From Pseudomonas azotoformans (GTDB lineage Bacteria > Pseudomonadota > Gammaproteobacteria > Pseudomonadales > Pseudomonadaceae), in assembly GCF_900103345.1 (NCBI RefSeq), contig NZ_LT629702.1, forward strand, positions 1,426,001 through 1,490,000: a stretch of 64,000 bases of DNA, read 5' to 3'. A model generated the notes under the pieces. The model made no database searches. It saw only the letters and a list, made by a program, of their open reading frames with translations, and had not been told where the DNA came from. Positions 17,332-26,361 of this stretch are shown piece by piece; positions within the stretch are counted from its first letter, which is position 1; the number at the start of each line of letters is the position of its first letter. Position numbers and translations under genes: made by a program.

Positions 17332-18945
17332 TTACAATTGAAATCGATCAACCGACTGTGACAGCTTGCCCGCCAGGCTGGACAGTTCGTCCGTGGTTGA
17401 CGCTGTCTGGCCAATGACCCGGCTGTTGTTTTCCGACATGCCGGCAATCATCTCCACCTGGTGAGCAATTTCGTTGCTGGCCAGGCTCTGTTCACCGATA
17501 GTGCGCGAGATATCGTTGACCATCTCCGTGGTGTTCAATGTGGCTTGCAGAATCTCGCGAATCGCCCGCTCCACCTCGGCGGTTACCGCCATGCCCTTGT
17601 CCACCTGAGCCACCCCCTCCTCCATGCTGGTCACCGCTTCGCGGGTGCTTTGCTGGATACGCTCGACCATGCTGGCGATTTCCAGGGTTGAGGCACTGGT
17701 GCGACCGGCCAGGCTGCGCACTTCATCGGCGACCACCGCGAACCCCCGCCCCTGTTCGCCGGCGCGGGCGGCTTCGATCGCGGCATTCAGGGCCAGCAGG
17801 TTGGTCTGGTCGGCGATCCCCTTGATCACCTGGATAATGCTGAAAATTGCCTCGGACTCCTTATCCAGCGTGCGGATCACCTGGGCCGATTGCTGCGCGG
17901 AGCGGGCAATGCCGCCTATGTCGTTGACCACCTGATGAATCACCCGGCCACCGTCCTTGGCCAAGGTTTCGGCCTGGTTGGCCATGTCCAACGCTCGCCC
18001 GGCATGCCGAGTGATTTCCTCGATACTCGCGGTCATTTCACTCGCAGCCGCGGCCATGGTGCTGGCCGCCGCACTCTGTTGCTGGCTGCTACCGGCCACT
18101 TCATGGCAGCCGTGGCTCAGTTGCTCGCTCATGGCATTGACCTCTTGGGCGTTGCTGCGCACCACTTCGATCATGCCGCGCAGATCCCGTTGCATGGTGG
18201 CGAGGCTGCGAATCAATGTGCTGGCTTCATCTTTGCGCCGGGGTTCGACAATCGCTTCGCTCAAGTTGCCCCGCGCAATGCTGGCGGCAATACGGCTGGC
18301 AGCGTGCAACGGCCCCATGATGCTGAGCATGACCCAGCGGCCCTGAGCCAACAGCAGTAAAAGACTGGCGATCAACACCACGCCGAGGGTTAAATTGGCG
18401 TTGCTGATGGTCTGTTGTGTACCGAGGCTGGTCTGCTGGGTGTTGGTCTCGATCAGCTCGCTCAGCGCGGCCATTTGATCTTCAAGCTGGGTGAAGGCGG
18501 CGTTGAACGTGCCCAGTTCATTGCGTGCGGCGTCGGGATTGTCCAGCGCCAGGGCGACGATGCGCTCGCCGGCGGCAATATAGTTGTCCAGGCTCGGTTT
18601 GATTTTTTCCAGGTTCGCCTTGAGCGTGTCTTCCAACGGCAGCTTGAGGTTGTCTGCCAGCACCTGGCGAAAGTGCTCAGCGTGCTCCTTCAGGGAGCTG
18701 TTCACCTGCGCTGTGCTGCTGGTGCTTTTGCCCAGGCCCACCAGCATGGCTGACAGTACATCGGCACGCAGGGCGTCGTGCATCATGTCGGCTTCCATGT
18801 GGTTGCGCAGCACCGTCATGCTCAGCTCGCTGTCCTGCACGGCAGTGCCCATCCGGGTATTTCCCAGGTAGCCGGCAAGGCTCATGATCAAGGCGGTCAG
18901 CAATCCGGTCGCAATCAACAACATCAAGCGCAGTTTGATCGTCAT
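17332..18945 (-). CDS. Membrane methyl-accepting chemotaxis protein with periplasmic sensor
   Basis: This 537-residue receptor has the standard layout. A first membrane segment lies at residues about 8-28 (LMLLIATGLLTALIMSLAG). A periplasmic helical domain of about 155 residues, of the four-helix-bundle type, follows. A second membrane segment is near 188-208, then HAMP (PLHAASRIAASIARGNLSE) and a cytoplasmic signalling domain with [20 protein letters not shown] at about residues 370-390. The ligand cannot be inferred. No C-terminal CheR-docking pentapeptide is present; the end is QSVDRFQL. A FliA -10 box lies about 60 bases upstream. Confidence 0.9.
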   Translation of the reverse strand: MTIKLRLMLLIATGLLTALIMSLAGYLGNTRMGTAVQDSELSMTVLRNHMEADMMHDALRADVLSAMLVGLGKSTSSTAQVNSSLKEHAEHFRQVLADNLKLPLEDTLKANLEKIKPSLDNYIAAGERIVALALDNPDAARNELGTFNAAFTQLEDQMAALSELIETNTQQTSLGTQQTISNANLTLGVVLIASLLLLLAQGRWVMLSIMGPLHAASRIAASIARGNLSEAIVEPRRKDEASTLIRSLATMQRDLRGMIEVVRSNAQEVNAMSEQLSHGCHEVAGSSQQQSAAASTMAAAASEMTASIEEITRHAGRALDMANQAETLAKDGGRVIHQVVNDIGGIARSAQQSAQVIRTLDKESEAIFSIIQVIKGIADQTNLLALNAAIEAARAGEQGRGFAVVADEVRSLAGRTSASTLEIASMVERIQQSTREAVTSMEEGVAQVDKGMAVTAEVERAIREILQATLNTTEMVNDISRTIGEQSLASNEIAHQVEMIAGMSENNSRVIGQTASTTDELSSLAGKLSQSVDRFQL

Positions 18946-19007
18946 TCAGGTATCCCCATAGCCTGGACCGCCGGTTGGGAACCCAACCGCTTGAGCGTCT
19001 GGTACCG

Positions 19008-19015
19008 TTATCGGC
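19008..19015 (-). promoter_or_regulatory. FliA (sigma-28) -10 element for the chemoreceptor
   Basis: On the minus strand the bases read GCCGATAA, a perfect sigma-28 -10 box, 62 bases upstream of the chemoreceptor ATG at 18945. The position 15 bases further upstream reads TCAC rather than TAAA, so the -35 is poor. Confidence 0.55.
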
Positions 19016-19165
19016 AGCCGTTGGCTATTAGTGAAGCCCAAGTCAGCGAAAATGAAGTTTTCTTCTGCGGCCAGGACGAAAATGTAACGACTGTGTAAGC
19101 GTCATCTTGTATAGCCGCAAGCGGCTCACTAAGCTGGCCGATCCCTTGAAGGCACCGGAAACTCC

Positions 19166-20374
19166 ATGTCTCGAAGCATTGCCCACCTCGCCCTCCTCCT
19201 GGGCTTGATCACCGCCGTCGGCCCGTTCGCCATCGACATCTACCTGCCCGCGCTGCCAACCCTGGGCGTCAGTCTGCAGGCCTCGCCGGCCCTGGTACAG
19301 ATGAGCCTCACGGTGTTCTTCGTCATCGTCGGCCTGTGCCAGTTGTTCTACGGGCCGATCAGTGATGTCTTCGGGCGCAAGCCGCCGATCTATGCCGGCC
19401 TGGTGATTTTTATCGTGGCCAGTGTGGGGTGTGCCTTGGCGCCGACCATCGAGACACTGATCGCGTTTCGTGCCCTGCAGGCGTTCGGCGCCTGCGCGGG
19501 CATGGTGATTCCCCGTGCCATCGTGCGGGACCTGTACACCGGGCATGAGGCCGCCAGGCTGATGGCGTTGCTGATGCTAGTGATGAGCGTCTCGCCGATC
19601 CTCGCGCCATTGGCCGGTAGCCTGGTGATTGCGCTGTGGAGCTGGCGTGAAGTGTTTGCCGTGCTGGCGGTGCTGGCGGCGGCGTGCCTGGTGATGACCA
19701 TTGTGCAACTGCCGGAAACCCACCCGGCCGAACGCCGGCTGGGCAAGACCCTGGGCAACGCCTTCAGCAGCTATGGCGCATTGCTGCGTGACCCGGTATT
19801 CATCGGCCTGTCAGTGGTCTGCGGTTTTGGCCTGGCGACCTTCTTCGTGTTTATCGGCAGCGCGCCGTTCGTGTACATCGAGCATTACGGCCTCACACCC
19901 ACGCAGTTCAGCCTCGGCTTTGCGTTGAATGCCGCGTCGTTTTTTACCATGAGCCAACTCACTGCACGCCTCAGTGCGCGCTTTGGCCTGGCGCCGCTGA
20001 TTCGTTGGTCGGTAACAGCCGTGGCAGCCGTGATGGCCGTCCTGGCAGCAACAACGCTATGGCTCGACAGCCTCGCCCTGACCATGACCCTGCTGTTTAT
20101 CGGCTTCGGCTTTCTCGGCCTGCTGCTGCCGGCCGCCGGGGTGCTGTCCCTGGAGGATCATGGCGCGGTAGCCGGGTCTGCATCGGCCCTGCTCGGGGCG
20201 ATCCAGATGATTATCGGTGCCGTGTCCATGACCTTGATCGGCGTGTTCGCCGATCACACCCCGGCGCCGATGCTGATCGGCATTGCGATGTGCGCCATTG
20301 CGGCGTTGCTCACCACGCTGTGGACGCTGCGCCGCCTGCCGGCTCACTTGGCGAGTGCCCCGCCCTCCTCCTGA
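19166..20374 (+). CDS. Bcr/CflA-family multidrug efflux transporter (MFS)
   Basis: This is a 402-residue inner-membrane exporter with about 12 hydrophobic segments. The start LALLLGLITAVGPFAIDIYLPALP is the Bcr/CflA hallmark with the membrane-embedded Asp. Motif A is present as GPISDVFGRKPP at about residues 60-71, and RALQAFGACAGMVIPRAIVRD matches the motif C region of drug/H+ antiporters. Homologues export bicyclomycin, chloramphenicol or cysteine-like compounds; the natural substrate here is not clear. The gene is divergent from the chemoreceptor and convergent with a small membrane protein gene. Confidence 0.88.
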   Translation: MSRSIAHLALLLGLITAVGPFAIDIYLPALPTLGVSLQASPALVQMSLTVFFVIVGLCQLFYGPISDVFGRKPPIYAGLVIFIVASVGCALAPTIETLIAFRALQAFGACAGMVIPRAIVRDLYTGHEAARLMALLMLVMSVSPILAPLAGSLVIALWSWREVFAVLAVLAAACLVMTIVQLPETHPAERRLGKTLGNAFSSYGALLRDPVFIGLSVVCGFGLATFFVFIGSAPFVYIEHYGLTPTQFSLGFALNAASFFTMSQLTARLSARFGLAPLIRWSVTAVAAVMAVLAATTLWLDSLALTMTLLFIGFGFLGLLLPAAGVLSLEDHGAVAGSASALLGAIQMIIGAVSMTLIGVFADHTPAPMLIGIAMCAIAALLTTLWTLRRLPAHLASAPPSS

Positions 20375-20395
20375 TTCGCGGCCTGACTGTCAGGA

Positions 20396-21007
20396 TCATG
20401 CAATGGGCGGCTCGGCCTTCTCATCCGAGGACGCAGGATAAGAGCGGACGGTGACGTGTTCGAGCCTCCAGCCCTTGAGGCCGAGGGTCCGCGTCACGCG
20501 GATGTCCCGCGCTCGAACGGGGCTATACCGAGGGGGGTCTTTTTTGAGCAAGCCGTCAGTCAGGATATTGACGCCTAAAGCGCCGCCAAGGAGCCCTAGA
20601 AGCACGCCAATGACCTCAACGGTATTGCCCAGGATCTCGAACACGGGCTCGTCGTTGGCGGCAAGGTCATAACTCGGTTTTGCGGGTTCACATGTCAGGT
20701 CTTGGGTAGCGAGTCGCGCACAGCGTTTCTGCTGTGTCTGGTCTTTCAACCTATCCAATTCGGCCTGGCTCTGAGCTGTTTCTGCCTTGTGGTCGACCTT
20801 GTAGCGGCTGAGCTGATTCGCGCAATACGCTGACGCCGAGACGGAAAGCAGCACCAGCGACAAGCCAAGGAGCACGTTTTGCCGCGCCGCCGTCAACGGC
20901 CAGATGACTTTGCCGCTTCGCACCAAGACGCAGGCGCCTAGCGTCAAGAGTGCCCAAAGGGTCAGCACTCCGCTTGTTGACCACCAAAATGTAGTGAACG
21001 TTGTCAT
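20396..21007 (-). CDS. Small membrane protein of unknown function
   Basis: This is a 203-residue protein that I do not recognise. Hydrophobic segments lie at about residues 8-30, 43-64 and 127-150. Between the second and third there is a charged stretch of about 60 residues with coiled-coil character (AETAQSQAELDRLKDQTQQK) and two cysteines (KRCARLATQDLTCEP) that would be periplasmic and could pair. The C-terminal 50 residues are basic and likely cytoplasmic. The gene lies directly downstream of the tyrosine recombinase, 41 bases apart on the same strand, so the two may be co-transcribed and may have arrived together. Confidence 0.6.
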   Translation of the reverse strand: MTTFTTFWWSTSGVLTLWALLTLGACVLVRSGKVIWPLTAARQNVLLGLSLVLLSVSASAYCANQLSRYKVDHKAETAQSQAELDRLKDQTQQKRCARLATQDLTCEPAKPSYDLAANDEPVFEILGNTVEVIGVLLGLLGGALGVNILTDGLLKKDPPRYSPVRARDIRVTRTLGLKGWRLEHVTVRSYPASSDEKAEPPIA

Positions 21008-21048
21008 TGCTTCGTCTTCCTTGGTTGATTGAAATCAGTGTCCATTCA

Positions 21049-21963
21049 TTACAGATCAAACCGATCCACCGCCCTCCGCCGCTCATTGTCGTCACGCACG
21101 TCATAACTGGCGGTGGTCTGGATGTTGGTGTGGTGCGCCAGCTTCTGCGCGATCGACAGGTCATGCTCCTCGATCACCCGGGTGATGAACGACCGACGGA
21201 AGTCATGGGGCATGATCTTCACCCCCACCTGTTCGCCGCGCTGGCGGGCGATGTAGTAGATCGCATGTTTGGTGATGCGCTCGCGAGTGATGTGGCTGCC
21301 ACGGCGGATACGGTTGAACAGGAAGCTGTCGTCCTGCTCGCCCTCCTTGAGCTGCTCGCGCCGAAACGCCAGCCACGCCTGCAATTTGGCGAACGCCCAG
21401 TCCGGCGCGTACTTGATCAACTCCTTGTTGCCCTTGCCGATCACCCGAAGGCTGCGCTCGTCAAAGTTGATTTGCGCCAGGTCGAGGTTGACCGATTCCG
21501 ACTTGCGCATGCCGGAGCCGTAGAGTATGCCGATCACCGCGGCATCCCGCAGGCCCTGGGGGCGTGGGTCGGCGGCGCAGACGTCCATCATTTCCCGAAT
21601 CAGGCTGCGCCGCAGGTTGCGGCCCTGGCCCAGGCGCGTGCCGGGTGCGGCCTTGACGGTGCGCATGCGCAACAGGTGCTCCTGGCTGATCAGGTTGAGG
21701 CGCCAGGCTTCATTCATCACCCCGCGCACCGCATTCACGTACAACGAGGAAGTATTCGGCGCATAACCGTCCTCGCGCAGTGCGGCGACCAGGGCGATGA
21801 CGTGTTCGGGTTGCAGCAAGTGCCAGTCGATGTCTTCGAGGTTGATATCTTCGAAGCCCAGGCGGTCGGCCGCATCTTGCAGCACGTAGCGCATGGTCAA
21901 TTGGCTGGAGGGGGCCAGGCGGGTGAGGTATAGGGTCAGTGGGTTGCGGATAGACTCAGTCAA
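21049..21963 (-). CDS. Tyrosine recombinase / phage-type integrase
   Basis: This is a 304-residue site-specific recombinase. The N-terminal half is a SAM-like core-binding domain. The catalytic half shows the Arg in LYGSGMRKSE (about residue 155), a Lys in VIGKGNKE, HDFRR (H-x-x-R) at about 250, then LAHHTNIQTTASYDV with the second His and the nucleophilic Tyr near 287. All catalytic residues therefore seem intact. No phage, transposon or integron genes accompany it; it stands between a secreted-protein gene and a small membrane protein gene. An inverted repeat (21983-22022) lies just upstream of its start and could be a recombination or control site. Confidence 0.85.
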   Translation of the reverse strand: MTESIRNPLTLYLTRLAPSSQLTMRYVLQDAADRLGFEDINLEDIDWHLLQPEHVIALVAALREDGYAPNTSSLYVNAVRGVMNEAWRLNLISQEHLLRMRTVKAAPGTRLGQGRNLRRSLIREMMDVCAADPRPQGLRDAAVIGILYGSGMRKSESVNLDLAQINFDERSLRVIGKGNKELIKYAPDWAFAKLQAWLAFRREQLKEGEQDDSFLFNRIRRGSHITRERITKHAIYYIARQRGEQVGVKIMPHDFRRSFITRVIEEHDLSIAQKLAHHTNIQTTASYDVRDDNERRRAVDRFDL

Positions 21964-21982
21964 GGTAGATCAGCCTTTGGAT

Positions 21983-22022
21983 TAAATACCTCGAACAAGC
22001 CTTTGTTTAATCGAGGTATTTA
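21983..22022. repeat. 12-bp inverted repeat upstream of the recombinase gene
   Basis: TAAATACCTCGA (21983-21994) and TCGAGGTATTTA (22011-22022) are exact inverted copies. The 16-base spacer contains a nested ACAA/TTGT. It begins 20 bases before the recombinase start. Arms with a short core resemble a tyrosine-recombinase crossover site, but a terminator of the upstream gene is also possible. Confidence 0.6.
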
Positions 22023-22071
22023 GTGAATTGGCGAGGGCCGAGTCTAACCCAGGACCAGCCCCGGCACAAAA

Positions 22072-22884
22072 TCACGGGGCCGTACCGTCGTCCTCGGTGG
22101 GCTCCTGAGGCTGGACCTGGGTCTGGCTCCACTCGCTGTCCTGCTTCTGCATCAATGCGAACCAGTGCTGACGCATGAACGTCAGGTACGCCTCCGGCGC
22201 CTTGGCAAAGTCCTTCTCATCGCCATAACACCCCGGCAACGGCAACTCGGTGCCCTGCTCCTTGTACTGGCTGACCAGCGCCTGCTGCGCGGCCACGCTG
22301 CAGTCCTTGGGCAGCGGCATGCCGCGCAGGGCGCCGGCCTCTTCGTCCCACCAGGCCGCACCGACGCGGTCGACGCCGCGCAGACGGTACTTCTGCGACT
22401 TGCCGACATGCATGATCAACTTGAATTCGTTGGGGCTGACATCGCTGGTGCAGGTGCGCGAATAGCCCACGGTGGCCTGGGTGATGCCGTCGCCAGAGAG
22501 ATCAGTGACCTTGGTCGCAGCACGGTCAAAGCGCAGGGATGCGTCGAACTCGCAATGCTGCACATCGTCGTAGAGCATCCACACGCGCTTGGGGCGGTTG
22601 CCGTCGATCAGGTACTGGGCCGCATACACGAACGCCGACTGGGTGCCGTCATCATCGCGCTCGCTGACTTGCTCGGCGAGCACCAGCAGGTTCTTGCCTT
22701 GTTTGTCGTCCCAGGTATAAGCGGCGATCTGCTTGCCGCGCACTTCGACACCGTCCGGCACCTGGTCGATGCTGGTGAGCGCCACCCCTTCATCGGCGCG
22801 TACGGTAGTGACACACGCCACGCTCATCAACAACCCCATCAACACCGGCCGCAACTGGCCGCGTAAAAGCTGCACGCTATTCAT
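22072..22884 (-). CDS. Secreted protein of unknown function
   Basis: The 270-residue protein begins with a basic start and the hydrophobic segment LMGLLMSVACVTTV, cleaved after VRA, so it should reach the periplasm. The mature part contains WDDKQGKNLLVL, a TQSAFVYAAQYLI strand, DVQHCEFDASL, TDLSGDGITQATVGYSRTCTS and a C-terminal FMRQHWFALM. Three or four cysteines may form disulfides. I recall similar proteins carrying the automatic label M949_RS01915 surface-polysaccharide family, but this is memory and not shown here. It is divergent from the arn operon with 457 bases between, which may or may not be functional. Confidence 0.65.
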   Translation of the reverse strand: MNSVQLLRGQLRPVLMGLLMSVACVTTVRADEGVALTSIDQVPDGVEVRGKQIAAYTWDDKQGKNLLVLAEQVSERDDDGTQSAFVYAAQYLIDGNRPKRVWMLYDDVQHCEFDASLRFDRAATKVTDLSGDGITQATVGYSRTCTSDVSPNEFKLIMHVGKSQKYRLRGVDRVGAAWWDEEAGALRGMPLPKDCSVAAQQALVSQYKEQGTELPLPGCYGDEKDFAKAPEAYLTFMRQHWFALMQKQDSEWSQTQVQPQEPTEDDGTAP

Positions 22885-23059
22885 CCGATCACCCTGGCAA
22901 GAGACGGGTTACTTTACCGGCACTTGCAGGGCATTGCAGAGAATATTCTTCACTGAAAACAGGATTGAATAACATTGCGTCGCGATCCCCCCGGCGCCTT
23001 GCCCTGCGCCGCGTCCGCTTAGCTGAACCCTAGCTGTCTACCTGTCAAATAAACGAGTT

Positions 23060-23076
23060 TTTCATCTGCGTTTCAT
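23060..23076 (+). promoter_or_regulatory. Candidate PmrA/PhoP-type response-regulator box
   Basis: TTTCAT at 23060-23065 is repeated at 23071-23076, an 11-base period. OmpR-family regulators bind such hexamer tandems on one helix face, and arn operons are classically under PmrA/PhoP control. The hexamer itself does not equal the enteric or P. aeruginosa consensus that I know, so the regulator is inference. Confidence 0.4.
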
Positions 23077-23226
23077 ATTCGTACTACATTTTTACGCTTA
23101 ATCTTGGCCCTGTTGACTTGAGGGCCATCCGCGCTTCTCCAACTAACCTATTGATTCCGCTTTACCTTTACGCAATATCGTCTTTACTGCAGTTCACCAG
23201 GAAGAACACACGGCCAGCGCTCAGGA

Positions 23227-23337
23227 ATGTCGAATGAACACCACGCACACCACTGCCTTTTAATCAGTTGCCTGTACTTTCGCCCACTGATTGCTGCTGT
23301 TTCAGCGCTCCAAGTTGCTCTAACCCCGAGGTCATGA
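23227..23337 (+). CDS. Possible 36-residue leader ORF before arnC
   Basis: The frame starts ATG TCG AAT and encodes [10 protein letters not shown] followed by a hydrophobic stretch, then ends TCATGA just inside the ribosome site of arnC. A second frame inside it (23234-23263) encodes only MNTTHTTAF but has a better-placed AGGA 7 bases upstream. Either could couple arnC translation to a signal, or both may be chance. Confidence 0.2.
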   Translation: MSNEHHAHHCLLISCLYFRPLIAAVSALQVALTPRS

Positions 23338-23341
23338 ATCT

Positions 23342-24367
23342 TTGAAACCCTACCCTATTCATTGCGTGTCGATCGTTATCCCGGTCTACAACGAACAAGA
23401 GAGCCTGCCTGAATTGCTGCGCCGTACCACCGCAGCCTGCAAGCAACTGGCCTACGAATACGAAATCATCCTGGTGGATGACGGTAGCCGCGACAATTCG
23501 GCCCAACTGCTGGAAGACGCCGCCTCGGAAGCCGGCAGCAACGTGGTCGCGGTGATCCTCAATCGCAATTACGGCCAGCACGCGGCGATCATGGCCGGTT
23601 TCGAGCAATGCCGCGGCGAAGTGGTGATCACCCTCGACGCCGACCTGCAAAACCCGCCGGAAGAGATCCCGCGCCTGGTGGAACAAGCCGCCCTCGGTTA
23701 CGACGTGGTTGCCACCGTGCGCAACAATCGCCAGGACTCGGCCTTCCGTCGCTGGCCGTCGCGCCTGATCAACCTGGCCGTGCAGCGCTCTACCGGCGTG
23801 GCCATGACTGACTACGGCTGCATGCTGCGCGCCTATCGCCGCACCATCGTCGACGCGATGCTCGCCTGCCGTGAGCGCAGCACTTTTATCCCGATCCTGG
23901 CCAACGGTTTTGCCCGGCACACCACGGAAATCCTGGTGCACCACGCCGAGCGCGAACACGGTGAATCCAAATACAGCGCCATGCGCCTGATCAGCCTGAT
24001 GTTCGATCTGCTGACGTGCATGACCACCACCCCGCTGCGCCTGCTATCGATTGTCGGCTTCAGCCTGGCGGCGCTGGGCATGTTGTTCGCCTTTGCATTG
24101 ATCATCCTGCGCCTGGCCTTTGGTGCCGAATGGGCCGGCGAAGGCATGTTCGTGCTGTTCGCAGTGCTGTTCGTGTTCACTGGCGGCCAGTTCATCGGCA
24201 TGGGCCTCTTGGGTGAATACCTGGGCCGCATGTACAGCGATGTGCGCGCCCGTCCACGCTTCTTTATCGAAAAAGTGCTGCGCAACCAACCGGCAGCACC
24301 GGCTCCCGTGGTCGTCGTTGACGGCCTGGTGTCCTCCCATACCTCTACTTCTGCTGATCAGGTCTAA
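23342..24367 (+). CDS. arnC: Undecaprenyl-phosphate 4-deoxy-4-formamido-L-arabinose transferase
   Basis: The 341-residue GT2 enzyme transfers formamido-arabinose from UDP to undecaprenyl phosphate on the cytoplasmic face, the step before deformylation by ArnD. Motifs are [44 protein letters not shown] with the catalytic DxD-like site, and [10 protein letters not shown]. Two membrane segments follow at about residues 235-260 and 270-295. Translation starts at TTG (23342), supported by GAGG 10 bases upstream and by the conserved beginning MKPYPI. The next gene, arnA, begins 2 bases after the stop. In most species arnB precedes arnC; here it does not. Confidence 0.93.
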   Translation: MKPYPIHCVSIVIPVYNEQESLPELLRRTTAACKQLAYEYEIILVDDGSRDNSAQLLEDAASEAGSNVVAVILNRNYGQHAAIMAGFEQCRGEVVITLDADLQNPPEEIPRLVEQAALGYDVVATVRNNRQDSAFRRWPSRLINLAVQRSTGVAMTDYGCMLRAYRRTIVDAMLACRERSTFIPILANGFARHTTEILVHHAEREHGESKYSAMRLISLMFDLLTCMTTTPLRLLSIVGFSLAALGMLFAFALIILRLAFGAEWAGEGMFVLFAVLFVFTGGQFIGMGLLGEYLGRMYSDVRARPRFFIEKVLRNQPAAPAPVVVVDGLVSSHTSTSADQV

Positions 24368-24369
24368 TC

Positions 24370-26361
24370 ATGAGTTCAAAAGCTGTTGTATTCGCGTACC
24401 ACGACATTGGTTGTGCAGGGATTGAAGCGCTGCTCAACACCGGTTACGAAATTGCTGCCGTGTTCACCCATGCCGACGACCCTAAGGAAAACAATTTCTA
24501 CGGTTCCGTCGCGCAACTGTGCGCGCGCAACGGCATCCCGGTACACGCTCCGGAAGACGCCAACCACCCGCTGTGGATCGAGCGCATCGCCAAGCTGAAC
24601 CCGGACTACATCTTCTCGTTCTACTACCGCAACCTGCTCAGCGAGCCCCTGCTGGCCACCGCCAGCAAAGGCGCGTTCAACCTGCACGGCTCCTTGTTGC
24701 CTAAGTACCGTGGCCGTGCACCGGCCAACTGGGTGCTGGTCAACGGCGAGACCGAAACCGGCGTGACCCTGCACCGCATGGTCAAGCGTGCCGATGCCGG
24801 CGCGATCCTGGCCCAGCAGAAAGTCATCATCGAACGCAACGACACCGGCCTGACCCTGCACGCCAAACTGCGCGACGCCGCCAGCACCCTGCTGCGCGAT
24901 GCACTGCCGCAACTGGCCCAAGGCAAATTGGCGGAAACCGCCCAGGACGAAAGCCAGGCCACTTACTTCGGCCGCCGCACTGCCGCCGATGGCAAGCTGG
25001 AGTGGAAAAAGCCGGCTGAAGAACTGTTCAACCTGGTGCGGGCCGTCACCCAACCGTACCCAGGCGCCTTCTGCGCCGTGGGCGAGCACAAACTGATCGT
25101 GTGGCAGGCCGAAGTGGTCAAGGGCAACGAAGGCCTGGCCCCTGGCCGCGTAATCAGCGTCAACCCGCTGCGCATCGCCTGCGGTGAAGACTCCCTGGTG
25201 GTCAAGTTCGGCCAGCGTAACGCTGACGGCCTGTTCCTGGCCGGCCCCGCCCTGGCGGACGCACTGGGCCTGGTCGACGGTTCCGTACTGCGCGGTGCCG
25301 AGTCCGGTCGCAAGCCGCGTCGTACCCGCGTGCTGATCCTGGGTGTGAACGGTTTTATCGGTAACCACCTGTCCGAGCGCCTGCTGCGTGACGACCGTTA
25401 CGAAGTCTACGGCCTGGACATCGGCTCCGACGCCATCGAGCGCCTGCGCAGCCACCCGAACTTCCATTACGTGGAAGGTGATATCAGCATCCACACCGAG
25501 TGGATCGAGTACCACATCAAGAAGTGCGACGTGGTCTTGCCGCTGGTGGCCATCGCCACGCCAATCGAATACACCCGCAACCCGCTGCGCGTGTTCGAAC
25601 TGGACTTCGAAGAAAACCTCAAGCTGGTGCGCTACTGCGTCAAGTACAACAAGCGCGTGATCTTCCCGTCGACCTCCGAAGTCTATGGCATGTGCCAGGA
25701 CCAGTACTTCGACGAAGACACCTCCAACCTGGTGGTAGGCCCGGTCAACAAACAGCGCTGGATCTACTCGGTCTCCAAGCAATTGCTGGACCGTGTGATC
25801 TGGGCTTACGGCGACAAAGGCCTGAAATTCACCCTGTTCCGTCCGTTCAACTGGATGGGTCCACGCCTGGATCGCCTGGACTCGGCGCGTATCGGCAGCT
25901 CGCGCGCAATCACCCAGCTGATCCTGAACCTGGTGGAAGGTACGCCGATCCGCCTGTTCGACGGCGGCGAGCAGAAGCGCTGCTTCACCGACATTGCCGA
26001 CGGCATCGAAGCCCTGGCACGCATCATTGACAACGAAAATGGCGTGTGCGACGGCCAGATCGTCAACATCGGCAACCCGGAAAACGAAGCCAGCATCCGT
26101 CAGTTGGGCGAAGAACTGCTGCGTCAGTTCGAAGCGCACCCCCTGCGTGGCAACTTCCCACCGTTCGCCGGTTTCCGCGACGTAGAAAGCAAGGCGTTCT
26201 ACGGCACCGGTTACCAGGACGTGGCGCACCGCAAGCCAAGCATCGAAAACGCCAAGCGCCTGCTGAACTGGGAGCCGACCGTGGAGATGAGCGAAACCAT
26301 CGGCAACACCCTGGATTTCTTCCTGCGTGAAGCCATGCTCGAAATCGCGGACAAAAAGTAA
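24370..26361 (+). CDS. arnA: Bifunctional UDP-L-Ara4N formyltransferase / UDP-glucuronate decarboxylase
   Basis: The 663-residue cytosolic enzyme has two fused domains. The N-terminal formyltransferase carries [16 protein letters not shown] with the catalytic Asn104 and His106, using formyl-tetrahydrofolate. The C-terminal SDR-like decarboxylase begins at about residue 317 with [16 protein letters not shown], has [10 protein letters not shown], and the Tyr-Lys pair in [10 protein letters not shown], converting UDP-glucuronate to the 4-keto pentose. Length is as expected (about 660). The two reactions lie on either side of the ArnB aminotransferase step. The stop overlaps the arnD start by one base (TAATG). 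Confidence 0.96.
   Translation: MSSKAVVFAYHDIGCAGIEALLNTGYEIAAVFTHADDPKENNFYGSVAQLCARNGIPVHAPEDANHPLWIERIAKLNPDYIFSFYYRNLLSEPLLATASKGAFNLHGSLLPKYRGRAPANWVLVNGETETGVTLHRMVKRADAGAILAQQKVIIERNDTGLTLHAKLRDAASTLLRDALPQLAQGKLAETAQDESQATYFGRRTAADGKLEWKKPAEELFNLVRAVTQPYPGAFCAVGEHKLIVWQAEVVKGNEGLAPGRVISVNPLRIACGEDSLVVKFGQRNADGLFLAGPALADALGLVDGSVLRGAESGRKPRRTRVLILGVNGFIGNHLSERLLRDDRYEVYGLDIGSDAIERLRSHPNFHYVEGDISIHTEWIEYHIKKCDVVLPLVAIATPIEYTRNPLRVFELDFEENLKLVRYCVKYNKRVIFPSTSEVYGMCQDQYFDEDTSNLVVGPVNKQRWIYSVSKQLLDRVIWAYGDKGLKFTLFRPFNWMGPRLDRLDSARIGSSRAITQLILNLVEGTPIRLFDGGEQKRCFTDIADGIEALARIIDNENGVCDGQIVNIGNPENEASIRQLGEELLRQFEAHPLRGNFPPFAGFRDVESKAFYGTGYQDVAHRKPSIENAKRLLNWEPTVEMSETIGNTLDFFLREAMLEIADKK

Larger units (their letters stand above)
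22885..23341. other. Long leader region in front of the arn operon
   Basis: These 457 bases hold the control region of the arn operon. I see a TTTCAT-N5-TTTCAT tandem at 23060-23076 and two small open frames close to arnC (23227-23337 and 23234-23263). No arnB coding sequence or remnant is recognisable, although that gene usually occupies this position. Confidence 0.6.
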
